From Methylosarcina fibrata AML-C10 (GTDB lineage: Bacteria; Pseudomonadota; Gammaproteobacteria; Methylococcales; Methylomonadaceae): a stretch of DNA of 64,000 nt. Location: positions 4,051,786 through 4,115,785 of the forward strand of contig NZ_KB889965.1 in the NCBI RefSeq assembly GCF_000372865.1, in the 5' to 3' direction. Made by a program: the position numbers and the translations under genes. Position 1 is the first letter of the stretch, and every line of letters starts with the position of its first letter. This document shows, piece after piece, positions 1 to 8,050 of the stretch. A model generated the notes under the pieces. The model searched no databases, was not told the DNA's origin, and was given only the letters and a program-made list of their open reading frames with translations.

Positions 1-91
1 ACAGAACTCCCGGATTACGCAAAGCTCCATCCGAGCTACGCTAGCTGGCTTTTTCCCGGAAAGCCGGCCTTCCGGAGGAAAATCTTGCCGT

Positions 92-1276
92 TCAATCCCT
101 GCCGAAGCGAAGCAGTATCACTGCCAGGCCGGAAAATCCGGCGCCGGCATAGAAAGTCATTGCGGCACCGGCATGGTCCCAAAGCCATCCGGCCAGAAGG
201 CTGGCCGCGAGCATGCCTAAGCCGGTCACGAAATTGAAAACGCCGAACGCAGACCCTTTCAAATCCGACGGAGCGGCATCAGCTACGAGAGCCGCCAGAA
301 TCCCTTGGGTAAACCCCATGTGCAGGCCCCAGAAGGCCACGCCGATCAGCACCAGGCAGGGAGAAGCCGCCACCGCCAGCAGCAGGTCGGCGCAAGCGAG
401 CAGAAGGAGCCCTGCCGACAGCAGGGCATGCCTGCTCCACCGGTCGGACAGAGCGCCCGCGGGATACGCCGACAGCGCATAAACGACATTCATCACCACC
501 ATCACCATGGGCAGCCAAGTGAGGGTCAGGCCCGCCTGTTGCGCGCGCAACACCAAAAACGCTTCGCTGAACCGACTCAGCGTAAAAACTCCGCCGATGG
601 CGACGATGTGCCAGTAGGCGTGGGAAAAACTGTTCAGATAAACCATTTTGACCGGCGACCGAAAGGCATGCCGCCCTCCCGGCGCTTCGGTCTCCTGGAC
701 TCCGGCAAGGATCAACAGGACGGCGGCCGCAGCAGGGACAACGGCGAACCATAGTACGGCCTTGATGTTATCGTGATGGAGATAAAGCAATAAAACGGCC
801 AGCAAGGGCCCCAAAAAAGCGCCTGCCGTATCCATCGACTGCCGGAGGCCGAAACAGGCGCCTCGGATTTCCGGAGGTGCGACATCGGCCATGAGCGCGT
901 CGCGGGGTGCGCCTCGAAGGCCTTTGCCGATCCGGTCCAGAAACCGGGCCGTAAATACGGTTTCGATCGAACTTGCCAGAGGGAACAAGGGCTTGGTCAG
1001 GGCCGACAGGCCATAGCCCAGCAAGATCAGCCGCTTGCGATATCGGAGAAAGTCGCTCAGGGAACCGGAAACGATTTTGATCATTTGCGCCGCCGCTTCG
1101 GCAAAACCTTCGACAAGGCCGACGGTCAAGCCGCCAGCGCCGAGAGAGCCGACCAGAAAGACGGGCAGCAGGCTGTGGATCAGCTCGGACGAGACGTCCA
1201 TGAACAGGCTGACGAAGCCCAATACCCATACCGTGCCGGGAATCGCCGGCCGCCGTTGTTTGCGAGTCATAACCAA
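92..1276 (-). CDS. MFS family transporter
   Basis: A 394-residue inner-membrane permease of the major facilitator superfamily with about 12 hydrophobic segments. The N-terminal half shows a typical cytoplasmic loop after TM2 (SLSDFLRYRKR) and the segment RFLDRIGKGLRGAPRDALMAD, which is common in a clade of uncharacterised MFS drug or solute exporters. The second half repeats the loop motif (AGALSDRWSRH). Length is normal for 12-TM MFS. The substrate cannot be read from the sequence. The gene stands alone, transcribed towards the window edge and divergently from the DUF488 gene across about 208 bp. The start used is the ATG at 1276; an ATG two codons further in is also possible. Confidence 0.85.
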   Translation of the reverse strand: MVMTRKQRRPAIPGTVWVLGFVSLFMDVSSELIHSLLPVFLVGSLGAGGLTVGLVEGFAEAAAQMIKIVSGSLSDFLRYRKRLILLGYGLSALTKPLFPLASSIETVFTARFLDRIGKGLRGAPRDALMADVAPPEIRGACFGLRQSMDTAGAFLGPLLAVLLLYLHHDNIKAVLWFAVVPAAAAVLLILAGVQETEAPGGRHAFRSPVKMVYLNSFSHAYWHIVAIGGVFTLSRFSEAFLVLRAQQAGLTLTWLPMVMVVMNVVYALSAYPAGALSDRWSRHALLSAGLLLLACADLLLAVAASPCLVLIGVAFWGLHMGFTQGILAALVADAAPSDLKGSAFGVFNFVTGLGMLAASLLAGWLWDHAGAAMTFYAGAGFSGLAVILLRFGRD

Positions 1277-1484
1277 AGTTTCCTGTCATCAGTTGTTTTT
1301 TCTCGAGGTGTCAGGAGAAAGGCAAGGAGAGCCCGAGCCCGCCCGAATGCTGACGAGTTAAAGCCGCCGCGCAGAGCAAATAAAGATCACGTCTTTTCCG
1401 GAGGGACGAAGCAACCGGCAGGAACGCTTCGGCAGAAATTCGGGTCCGAGGAAACGTTGACCTTGCAAATTCCGGTAAATCATC

Positions 1485-1835
1485 ATGACACTTTTACTGA
1501 AACGGGTCTATGACCCTCCTGAAGAACATGACGGCGTGCGCATTCTGGTGGACCGGCTTTGGCCGCGCGGGCTTTCGAAAGAGGAAGCCGGCATTGATTA
1601 CTGGGCCAAAAACGCTGCGCCGTCCAACGAGCTTCGCCGCTGGTACCGGCACGAGGAAGAAAAATGGCCCGAATTCCGAAGCCGTTATCTGGACGAACTG
1701 AGCAACAACCGGCCGGCGGTTGAAGATTTGATCGGCCGACTCGGCCGAGGCAACGCTACGCTGCTTTACGGTTCCAGGGAAACGGAGCGCAATAACGCGG
1801 CCGTTCTGAAGGATTATCTGGAAACGATGCTGTAA
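1485..1835 (+). CDS. DUF488 family protein (YeaO-like)
   Basis: A 116-residue soluble protein with the hallmark N-terminal segment of the DUF488/YeaO family: KRVYDPPEEHDGVRILVDRL followed by WPRGLSKEEA, and a C-terminal LLYGSRETERNNAAVLKDYL that matches the family's conserved core. Length is typical. The biochemical role of the family is not established. It lies convergent with the NorR-like regulator, whose stop codon is 14 bp downstream, so the two transcripts face each other. The ribosome-binding site before the ATG is weak. Confidence 0.85.
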   Translation: MTLLLKRVYDPPEEHDGVRILVDRLWPRGLSKEEAGIDYWAKNAAPSNELRRWYRHEEEKWPEFRSRYLDELSNNRPAVEDLIGRLGRGNATLLYGSRETERNNAAVLKDYLETML

Positions 1836-1849
1836 CCGGCGCCCGAATC

Positions 1850-3409
1850 CTACTTGATGCCCAGGCGCTTGGCCAGGCGGTGCAGGTTGCCCCGATCGAT
1901 GCCCAGGCATCTTGCCGCTTCCGCCCAATTTTGCCGGCATTGGGCGAGGGTGGCGAGAATCTGCGCCCGCTGGAAATTCTCGACCGCCTGGGCCAGCGGC
2001 ACCGCTTCGCTTCGATCCGCCGGAAAATGAAGAGAAGCGGGCGGCAAGCGGGTTTCCGCCGCAATACCCAGGTCGGCGGGCTCCAGCACGACCGTTCGGC
2101 CTTGCTGGGAGGATGCGCGAAGCACCGCACGCAGGATGACGTGTTCGAGTTCCCGGACATTGCCCGGCCAGGCATACGCTTTTAATTCCTCGACGGTGGC
2201 CGGCTGCATCCCGACCGCTTCGAGTCCTAGACGGACCCTGGCCTGGTCCAGGAAATAGCGGGCCAGAAACGCAATATCCTCGACCCGCTCTCTCAACGGC
2301 GGCACGGTCAGAGGATAAACGCTCAGCCGGTGATAAAGATCGGCCCGGAACCGTCCTTCCTTGATTTCTTCCAGCAGCCGCCGGTTGGTGGCGGCAATGA
2401 TCCGGACGTCGGCTCTTAGGCTCTTGTCCGAACCCAGCCTCTGAATCTCGCCGAATTGAACGGCTCTGAGCATCTTCGCCTGAATCGACAGGGGCAATTC
2501 GCCCACCTCGTCGAGAAACAAGGTCCCGCCGTCGGCCAGTTCGAATTTTCCGATACGGTGACCGGTCGCGCCGCTGAACGCGCCTCGAACGTGGCCGAAC
2601 AGCTCGCTTTCCGCCAGGGTTTCGGGAAGCGCGGCGCAGTTGACGTAGACCAATGGCTGGTCGGCCCGCGGCGAGCGCGAATGGATGATGCGCGCGACCA
2701 CTTCCTTGCCGACGCCGGTTTCCCCAAGCAGCAATACCGTCAGCTCGGACCGGGCGACGATGTCGATCTCCCGGCTTAGCTCCTGCATGACCGCGCTGTC
2801 GCCGAGTTTCTGGCTGCTGCGCCGCAACACGTCGTTGACCAGCTCGCTGGCCACCAGCTCGCTGTGCCGAGTCTGTTTTTCCAGCGTGCTGATATAGGTC
2901 TCATAACGCAGAGACACGGTGGCGATCGCGGCAAACACCTGAAAAATGCGGTCGTCGATGTGATCGAACGCATCCGGTTCCGGCGCCAGGACCAGCAGCA
3001 CGCCGAACAGGGTGTTTTCGTTGTAAAGGCCGCAACCCACGCAAGATTGAGTAAACGATTTGCCCGCCTGACCGGTCAAAAACATCGAGTCGAAAGGATC
3101 GGGCCTGAGGTTCCCGTCCTGAAACCGGACAGGCAGCCGGGAGCGGATCGATTCCACCAGATAGGGATACCGTTCCGGTGGATAGGTTCGAGTCATGGCC
3201 TGGGGCGAAAGCCCGAAAGTCGCCACCGGCACCAATACTTCGTCCTGATACCGGAGCAGAGCGCAGGCATGATTCCCGGTGACTCGGGCAAAAATATCGA
3301 GAAACTTGGCGTAGCGGTCCTGTACGGAAAGATTCGCCGTCAGGCTAAGCACCGACTGGTGAAAAGCTTCCTCTACATCAATTAAATCGAATGCTTCGGA
3401 TATTTTCAT
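1850..3409 (-). CDS. NorR-like sigma-54 dependent transcriptional activator
   Basis: A 519-residue enhancer-binding protein in three parts. Residues about 20-165 form a GAF-type sensor, about 200-430 an AAA+ domain with Walker A GETGVGKE at 229-236 and Walker B LFLDE near 297-301, and the C-terminus is a Fis-type helix-turn-helix ending NLHRLAKRLGIK, a close match to the NorR C-terminus. The sigma-54 contact loop reads GAFSGA (276-281) rather than the usual GAFTGA, a conservative change. The sensor keeps a D-P-F-D motif (104-107) and a cysteine (C123) where NorR has iron ligands, but carries QSCVGCG where E. coli NorR, as I recall it, has HACVGLP. The histidine ligand and a later aspartate therefore appear to be lost. 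It diverges from an efflux operon with a sigma-54 promoter, its probable target. NO sensing is uncertain. Confidence 0.85.
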   Translation of the reverse strand: MKISEAFDLIDVEEAFHQSVLSLTANLSVQDRYAKFLDIFARVTGNHACALLRYQDEVLVPVATFGLSPQAMTRTYPPERYPYLVESIRSRLPVRFQDGNLRPDPFDSMFLTGQAGKSFTQSCVGCGLYNENTLFGVLLVLAPEPDAFDHIDDRIFQVFAAIATVSLRYETYISTLEKQTRHSELVASELVNDVLRRSSQKLGDSAVMQELSREIDIVARSELTVLLLGETGVGKEVVARIIHSRSPRADQPLVYVNCAALPETLAESELFGHVRGAFSGATGHRIGKFELADGGTLFLDEVGELPLSIQAKMLRAVQFGEIQRLGSDKSLRADVRIIAATNRRLLEEIKEGRFRADLYHRLSVYPLTVPPLRERVEDIAFLARYFLDQARVRLGLEAVGMQPATVEELKAYAWPGNVRELEHVILRAVLRASSQQGRTVVLEPADLGIAAETRLPPASLHFPADRSEAVPLAQAVENFQRAQILATLAQCRQNWAEAARCLGIDRGNLHRLAKRLGIK

Positions 3410-3638
3410 TGACTGTAGTCAATTTGACTTCTTTGTATCGATTCGACATCATTATGCGTTATGACGTTTTAAGGTAAAACTACTGCAAATTATACGCGAA
3501 AACAGATCTTTAACTATTCAAACCGGCTGTTTGGCGAAGATCGAACAGCCGGATGGCGATGTCATTTCGACATCATCGGCAAAATTGAACAAATAAATAT
3601 TTTAATATCAATAACTTATTATTTGGCATTCATTTTGC
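3409..3638 (+). promoter_or_regulatory. Sigma-54 promoter with IHF-type site and NorR-type enhancer repeats
   Basis: Read directly: a -24/-12 element TTGGCATTCATTTTGCT with GG at 3625-3626 and GC at 3637-3638, exactly ten bases apart as sigma-54 requires. Upstream is TATCAATAACTTA (3606-3618), a full match to the IHF consensus WATCAANNNNTTR. Further up is GTCATTTCGAC (3561-3571), which fits the NorR half-site layout GT-N7-AC, about 84 bp before the predicted start near 3650. A second, perfectly symmetric copy GTCAATTTGAC lies at 3418-3428, overlapping the palindrome TTGACTGTAGTCAA (3409-3422) at the regulator's own start codon, and may serve autoregulation. The arrangement is the textbook order for an enhancer-dependent promoter driving the genes from 3833 onwards. 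Confidence 0.75.
3523..3552. repeat. Inverted repeat in the NorR-like/efflux intergenic region
   Basis: Perfect nine-base arms, CCGGCTGTT at 3523-3531 and AACAGCCGG at 3544-3552, with a 12-base loop. There is no T-tract, so it is not an obvious terminator. It lies between the two NorR-type sites and could be another protein-binding site or a hairpin. Confidence 0.6.
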
Positions 3639-3754
3639 TAACTTAATGCATAACGGCTCGACGGGATTATTGGTTTTCTTCCATGCGCGATAAAACGCAT
3701 CGTCAAATCCCGAAGATCCGGAATGGGAAGATCGGTGATTCGAAAGCTTCACAC

Positions 3755-3786
3755 AAGGAGGAAACGCTCCCGCCGGGTTCCGGCGG
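3755..3786 (+). other. Orphan Shine-Dalgarno and hairpin in efflux operon leader
   Basis: The predicted sigma-54 transcript has a leader of about 180 nt. Within it AAGGAGG (3755-3761), a near-perfect ribosome-binding sequence, is not followed by a start codon at a usable distance. It is followed instead by a tight hairpin CCGCCGG-GTT-CCGGCGG (3770-3786). The real start at 3833 has only a weak ribosome-binding site. This may be a translational control element or the relic of a lost upstream gene. Confidence 0.45.
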
Positions 3787-3832
3787 CGAATGGCCGATCC
3801 GCTAAACCAATAAGAACAACAGGTGTACAGCC

Positions 3833-4804
3833 ATGAGCAATTTATTCCATACAACATTGTTAAAAACAAGCCGGGCCGGGGTGAATTCTTCTGCATCCGG
3901 TCCTTTCAATCGGTCGTTCGTTAAAGCGATCGGACTGCCGCTTGCGCTGGCGCTGCTGCTCGGCGGCTGTCAGGCGCAGGCGGTCAAACCGGAGGCCCAA
4001 CAGTTAAGCCGACTCGGCAGGATTCTGGTGGTGCCGGTCGAGTCGCCGCCGCTCGAAGTCATCCCCGATCCGATCCGGAGCCGGGCTCCCGTCTACGGGC
4101 AGTATCAATATGAAACCGTTCCTTCAACCCTGTTGATGAACAAAAAACTGTACCGGAATCAGGGCGGCATCCTGATCGCAGGACTGGTCGCCGAATCCGA
4201 ACTGACGGAGGCGGACGGTTCACTTCAAATAAGCGACTTGACGGATCAGACCGAGGCTCTCGTGCCGGCCACTCAGGCATCCGCGTATTGGTCGCCTTCA
4301 CGGATGTTGGCCCAGGATGCGGCGGAGCAATTAACCACCGATCGGCTCAAGGCCACGTTAAGCGATTCGTTTTACCGGCTGCCGATGCCGGGCGGAGACC
4401 GGGCTGCGGAACAGGGCGCCTGGCGCGAAGCGATCAGCCGATGGTATGAGCAGGACCGCTCGTCCGTCGATTACCGGCAGGCGGATTTGAATCGGATCGA
4501 CGCCGTGCTCGAGGTCGGCATCAGCTCCTACCGGATTTTTGAAAATCAGACCTCGCTGAAGGTTCTGGTCAAGCTGGTCGATCCGGCTACCGGGCAAGTC
4601 ATCGGCCGGAGCAGCGCCCAGACTCAGGCCGCGGAAGATTCGGCGAAATCGTTGCTGAGTCGGGAATCCGAACGATTCAAGACGCTGATCGCCGGGCTCG
4701 GCAGAAAGCTTGTCGCGCGGAACTTGAGCGAGCTCGGGCTGCCGTTTCGGCAAACGTCGGGCAACAATCAAGTCGCGCTGACCCTGAACAGGCCGGCGGC
4801 CTGA
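3833..4804 (+). CDS. Putative lipoprotein, first gene of sigma-54 efflux operon
   Basis: A 323-residue protein with an unusually long N-terminal region (about 30 residues), then a hydrophobic stretch and a lipobox LLGGC with the lipidated cysteine at about residue 46. Lipidation and anchoring to an envelope membrane are inferred. A GTG at residue 17 (3881) would give a more normal signal peptide and may be the true start. The mature part begins with a beta-strand-like segment RILVVPVESPPLEV and is otherwise polar, with no domain I recognise. Its stop overlaps the start of the permease gene (TGATG), so it is translationally coupled to the efflux system and is probably an accessory envelope component. 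Confidence 0.75.
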   Translation: MSNLFHTTLLKTSRAGVNSSASGPFNRSFVKAIGLPLALALLLGGCQAQAVKPEAQQLSRLGRILVVPVESPPLEVIPDPIRSRAPVYGQYQYETVPSTLLMNKKLYRNQGGILIAGLVAESELTEADGSLQISDLTDQTEALVPATQASAYWSPSRMLAQDAAEQLTTDRLKATLSDSFYRLPMPGGDRAAEQGAWREAISRWYEQDRSSVDYRQADLNRIDAVLEVGISSYRIFENQTSLKVLVKLVDPATGQVIGRSSAQTQAAEDSAKSLLSRESERFKTLIAGLGRKLVARNLSELGLPFRQTSGNNQVALTLNRPAA

Positions 4805-6399
4805 TGGCGATCGTTTACGCCGAACCCATTCGCGGCTGGCGTTTTATCCTGTTCAACGCCGTGCTGGCGATGGGCCACATGATCGTTCTGTTCAACATCG
4901 GCTCCTATATCGTCATGATGCCCCATGTGGTCGGCGAGCTGGAAGGGGTTACGCCCAGCTTCGGCACCTGGGCGCAAACCGATTTCATGATCGCGCTGGC
5001 GCTGGCTTTTCCGCTGAGCCGCCGTTTGTCGGGAAAGTACGGCGCCTATCGAGTCTTCGTCGCGGCGTTTTTTATTTATGCCTTTGCTTCGATATTGTGC
5101 GCGATCAGCGACAGTCTGTGGCTGTTTGTGCCGGCCCGCATTCTGCTCGGCTTGGCCGGAGGAGTCACGCTGCCGGTCGGCCAGTCGCTGTTGCTGAAAG
5201 AATACCCGGAGCATTTGAAGCTGCTCGGGTTGGGCATTTGGGGACTGGTCACGCTGATGCCTTTTACCGTCAGTTTTGTGATCGGAGGCACGATTGCGGA
5301 CGAACTGGGCTGGCGTTATCTGTTTTATCTCAATGCGCCGGTAGCCGTGTTCATCGCCGCGACGACCGGAGCCCTGCTGGCCGGGCGGGGCTTCGAGCGC
5401 AGCCATGTCCGTTTCGACACGGCCGGTTTCATCCTTTTGGCCCTGATCCTCGGCGGCGTCCAGACGATACTGAATCTGGGCAACGACTTCGACTGGTTCG
5501 ATTCGCCTTTGTTGCGCTTCGTACTGCTCGTGGTCCTCGTGGCCTTGCCTTGCTTTATCGTCTGGGAGCTGGGAGAGCGCCATCCGGTATTCGAAATACG
5601 GCTTTTTGCGCGCCGGAATTTTGCCATCGGCACTTTTTGTCTGGTGACCGGATTCTTGCTGATCCAGGGGTTGATGTCGATGTTTACCGTGCAGCTTCAG
5701 TTGCTGCTCGGTTATTCTTCCACCCTGGGCGGCCTGGCGTTTCTGGCGATGGTATTGCTGGCGCTGCCGGTAGCGGTGATCATGCACAAATTCTCGTCGA
5801 ATTTCGACGCTCGTCTCTTGGCTTGTTTCAATCTTCTGGGTTTCTCGCTGACTCTGCTCTGGATCGGCCGGTTTGACGAACCGGCGTCGTTTGACCAAAT
5901 TTTCTGGCCGCTGTTGCTGCTCGGCTTGTTTCTCGGTTCGTTTTTTCCGCCGCTGACCAAACTGACTCTGTACGGATTGTCCGGCACTCAGGAACTGAGA
6001 GCCGCCGAAGGAACGGGATTGCTGCGCATCGCCGGCGGCGCCTTCGGCATTACGCTGCAGGGAGTCGGCGTCTTCCGCCGAACCCCTTCCCATCAACTGC
6101 AACTGGCGGATACGTTCGGAGGGCGGCGCTTTCCCGCCCTCAACCTGCTGGAGGAATTTTCGGCGCAACTGCGTGCCGCCGGTTTCACCGACGAGATGAT
6201 TCACGCCAAACTGGGCGCCGTCATCAAGCAACACGCCGCGATTCTGGCCATGAACGACGATTTTTTGCTGTCCGGCTACATCTTTGCCGGGTTGGCGGCG
6301 CTCGTCTGGCTGGCCCATCCGCCTTACCCGCGCGTGCACCCTACTCTGAAAAAATCGGTCGACGATCTGCGGGCGGAAGAAATGATGGAGGGGCCGTAA
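4804..6399 (+). CDS. EmrB-like (DHA2) MFS efflux permease
   Basis: A 531-residue polytopic protein with about 14 hydrophobic segments, the length and layout of DHA2/EmrB drug:H+ antiporters. The loop after TM2 reads RRLSGKYGAYR, and a motif-C-like segment VIGGTIADELGWRY follows TM5. TM1 lacks the aspartate usual in this family (LDxTIVNVALP) and reads FNIGSYIVMMP, so proton coupling or substrate choice may differ. A roughly 60-residue polar stretch lies before the last membrane segment. It overlaps the upstream lipoprotein gene and, by one base, the outer-membrane factor gene downstream, so the three genes are one coupled unit. The substrate is unknown. Confidence 0.88.
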   Translation: MAIVYAEPIRGWRFILFNAVLAMGHMIVLFNIGSYIVMMPHVVGELEGVTPSFGTWAQTDFMIALALAFPLSRRLSGKYGAYRVFVAAFFIYAFASILCAISDSLWLFVPARILLGLAGGVTLPVGQSLLLKEYPEHLKLLGLGIWGLVTLMPFTVSFVIGGTIADELGWRYLFYLNAPVAVFIAATTGALLAGRGFERSHVRFDTAGFILLALILGGVQTILNLGNDFDWFDSPLLRFVLLVVLVALPCFIVWELGERHPVFEIRLFARRNFAIGTFCLVTGFLLIQGLMSMFTVQLQLLLGYSSTLGGLAFLAMVLLALPVAVIMHKFSSNFDARLLACFNLLGFSLTLLWIGRFDEPASFDQIFWPLLLLGLFLGSFFPPLTKLTLYGLSGTQELRAAEGTGLLRIAGGAFGITLQGVGVFRRTPSHQLQLADTFGGRRFPALNLLEEFSAQLRAAGFTDEMIHAKLGAVIKQHAAILAMNDDFLLSGYIFAGLAALVWLAHPPYPRVHPTLKKSVDDLRAEEMMEGP

Positions 6400-7952
6400 T
6401 GCGCTTGTTCAAACCGGTTATCGGTTGCCTGTTTCTGATCTCGGGCTGCGCCTGGATTCCGGAAGGGGACAAGCCGGCCGAGTTCATGACCGCGCCGTCC
6501 ATGGACCATGCGTTGTCCGAGTTTCACGAAAAGCAGGCGACCGCGTCTTTGGAACGATGGCCGAATGAACGGTGGTGGCAGGAGTTTGGCAGTTCCGAAC
6601 TCAATAGTCTCATGGCAAATGGGCTGAAAGATAATCCGGGATTGAAAGCGGCTTCGGACCGGGTGCGCGAGGCGGAAGCGCTGGCTCGAGTGGAAGGATC
6701 GAGACTGCTGCCGTTCATCGACGCCGATGCGGACGTCGCCTACGAAAGAGTTTCGGCTCATGGCCTTTTTGCCGCGCTCAACCGTAAAGAAGCGGCAGGC
6801 GCCCACATCGTCGCCAGCAAAATTAATCTTTTAAACTTCCGTTACGAATTCGATTTCTGGGGAAAAAACCGCGCGGCATTGGAGGCATCCCTGGGCGAGG
6901 CGGCAGCCGATAAAGCCGAAATGGCCGATACCCTTTTACGGCTGACTACCGCCATTGCCCGGTCTTATTTCCGCGGCGTTGCACTACGGCATCAGCTCGA
7001 TCTGGCGACGGAGATGGTGAAACTGCGCCAGGATCTGCTGGATATAAGTGAAACCCGTTTAAGACTGGGACTGGATTCGGTCGATCCCGTCAAGGAATCT
7101 TCCATTAATCTGGAACAGGCCAGAAAGCGGGAAGCGTTGACTCGTGATCAATTGGATTTGCAACGGAATCTTCTAGCCAAACTGATCGGCAAAGGACCCG
7201 ATTCGACGCAGCATCTGTTCCTCGACAAAGTCAACATTCCGAGAGATCTGGCTTTACCCGACAAATTGCCTCTGGAGCTGCTCCGACACCGGCCCGACCT
7301 GACTTCCGCTCTGTTCAGGGCCGAAGCGGCGGCGCAACGGATCAAGGAAGCCAAGGCCCGGTTCCTGCCCACGATCGACTTGACCGCCTTTGCCGGCGTG
7401 AACGCTCTCAGGCTGACCAAAGGCGCCAGCACGCTGGCCAATGTTCTGTTCTCGGGTTCCAGCGTTGCTTACGGCGTCGCCCCCGGTCTCAGACTGCCTC
7501 TTTTTGAAGGAGGTCGTTTGCGAGCCGAATTGTCGGCTCAACGGGCCGAATACGACAAGTCCGTGGAGCTGTACAACGACACCTTGTTGCACGCGATCCA
7601 GGAAGTCGCCGATAGCTTGAGCGGTTGGAAAGAATCGCTTTCCATACTGGAAGCGCATGGCCGTTTAATGTCTTCGCAACGCAAAAACCAGGAGCTGGCC
7701 GAGGATCGTGTCCGAGCCGGACTGGACGACCGGCGCGAGTTACTGGACCGGAGGCATGCCGTACTGGAACAGGAATATGTCTTGAAAACGCTCGAAACCG
7801 ACCATTTGGCGGCCCGCGTGGATTTGATCGAATCGCTGGGCGGCGGCTATTCGAAAGAAATAGAAATCATCCAGCAACTGATCAGGCACAAGCCGGAGCA
7901 TCCCGAAGGCTTCGACTTGTACAAGTGGCTGATATTTTCGCAAAAGGAGTGA
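6399..7952 (+). CDS. Outer-membrane efflux factor, TolC/NodT family lipoprotein
   Basis: A 517-residue protein beginning with a lipoprotein signal (CLFLISGCAWIP, cysteine at about residue 17). It is followed by two repeats typical of outer-membrane efflux proteins, seen in WWQEFGSSELNSLMANGLKDNPGLKAA-type and LRHRPDLTSALFRAEAAAQRIKEA-type segments. The family trimerises into a beta-barrel and a periplasmic alpha-helical tunnel; length is slightly above the usual 460-490. The start codon overlaps the permease stop by one base. With the permease and the adaptor at 8051 it makes a complete tripartite export system. Confidence 0.92.
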   Translation: MRLFKPVIGCLFLISGCAWIPEGDKPAEFMTAPSMDHALSEFHEKQATASLERWPNERWWQEFGSSELNSLMANGLKDNPGLKAASDRVREAEALARVEGSRLLPFIDADADVAYERVSAHGLFAALNRKEAAGAHIVASKINLLNFRYEFDFWGKNRAALEASLGEAAADKAEMADTLLRLTTAIARSYFRGVALRHQLDLATEMVKLRQDLLDISETRLRLGLDSVDPVKESSINLEQARKREALTRDQLDLQRNLLAKLIGKGPDSTQHLFLDKVNIPRDLALPDKLPLELLRHRPDLTSALFRAEAAAQRIKEAKARFLPTIDLTAFAGVNALRLTKGASTLANVLFSGSSVAYGVAPGLRLPLFEGGRLRAELSAQRAEYDKSVELYNDTLLHAIQEVADSLSGWKESLSILEAHGRLMSSQRKNQELAEDRVRAGLDDRRELLDRRHAVLEQEYVLKTLETDHLAARVDLIESLGGGYSKEIEIIQQLIRHKPEHPEGFDLYKWLIFSQKE

Positions 7953-8050
7953 AGCCGTGCCGTGCCGTTCTTTTGCGAAGCTCCACGAATCTCAAAACCT
8001 TTTTCATCCTATAAAGCAAACTTTCGTTTACTGTTTCAGTATTCTCATCT

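Noticed and set aside
3630-3896. 88-codon minus-strand frame over the efflux promoter
   Set aside because: It covers the sigma-54 promoter and leader, lacks a ribosome-binding site and resembles no family.
4768-6339. 523-codon open frame antisense to the EmrB-like permease
   Set aside because: Composition is dominated by Gln, Arg and Asp runs, typical of the reverse of a hydrophobic membrane gene, with no family likeness.
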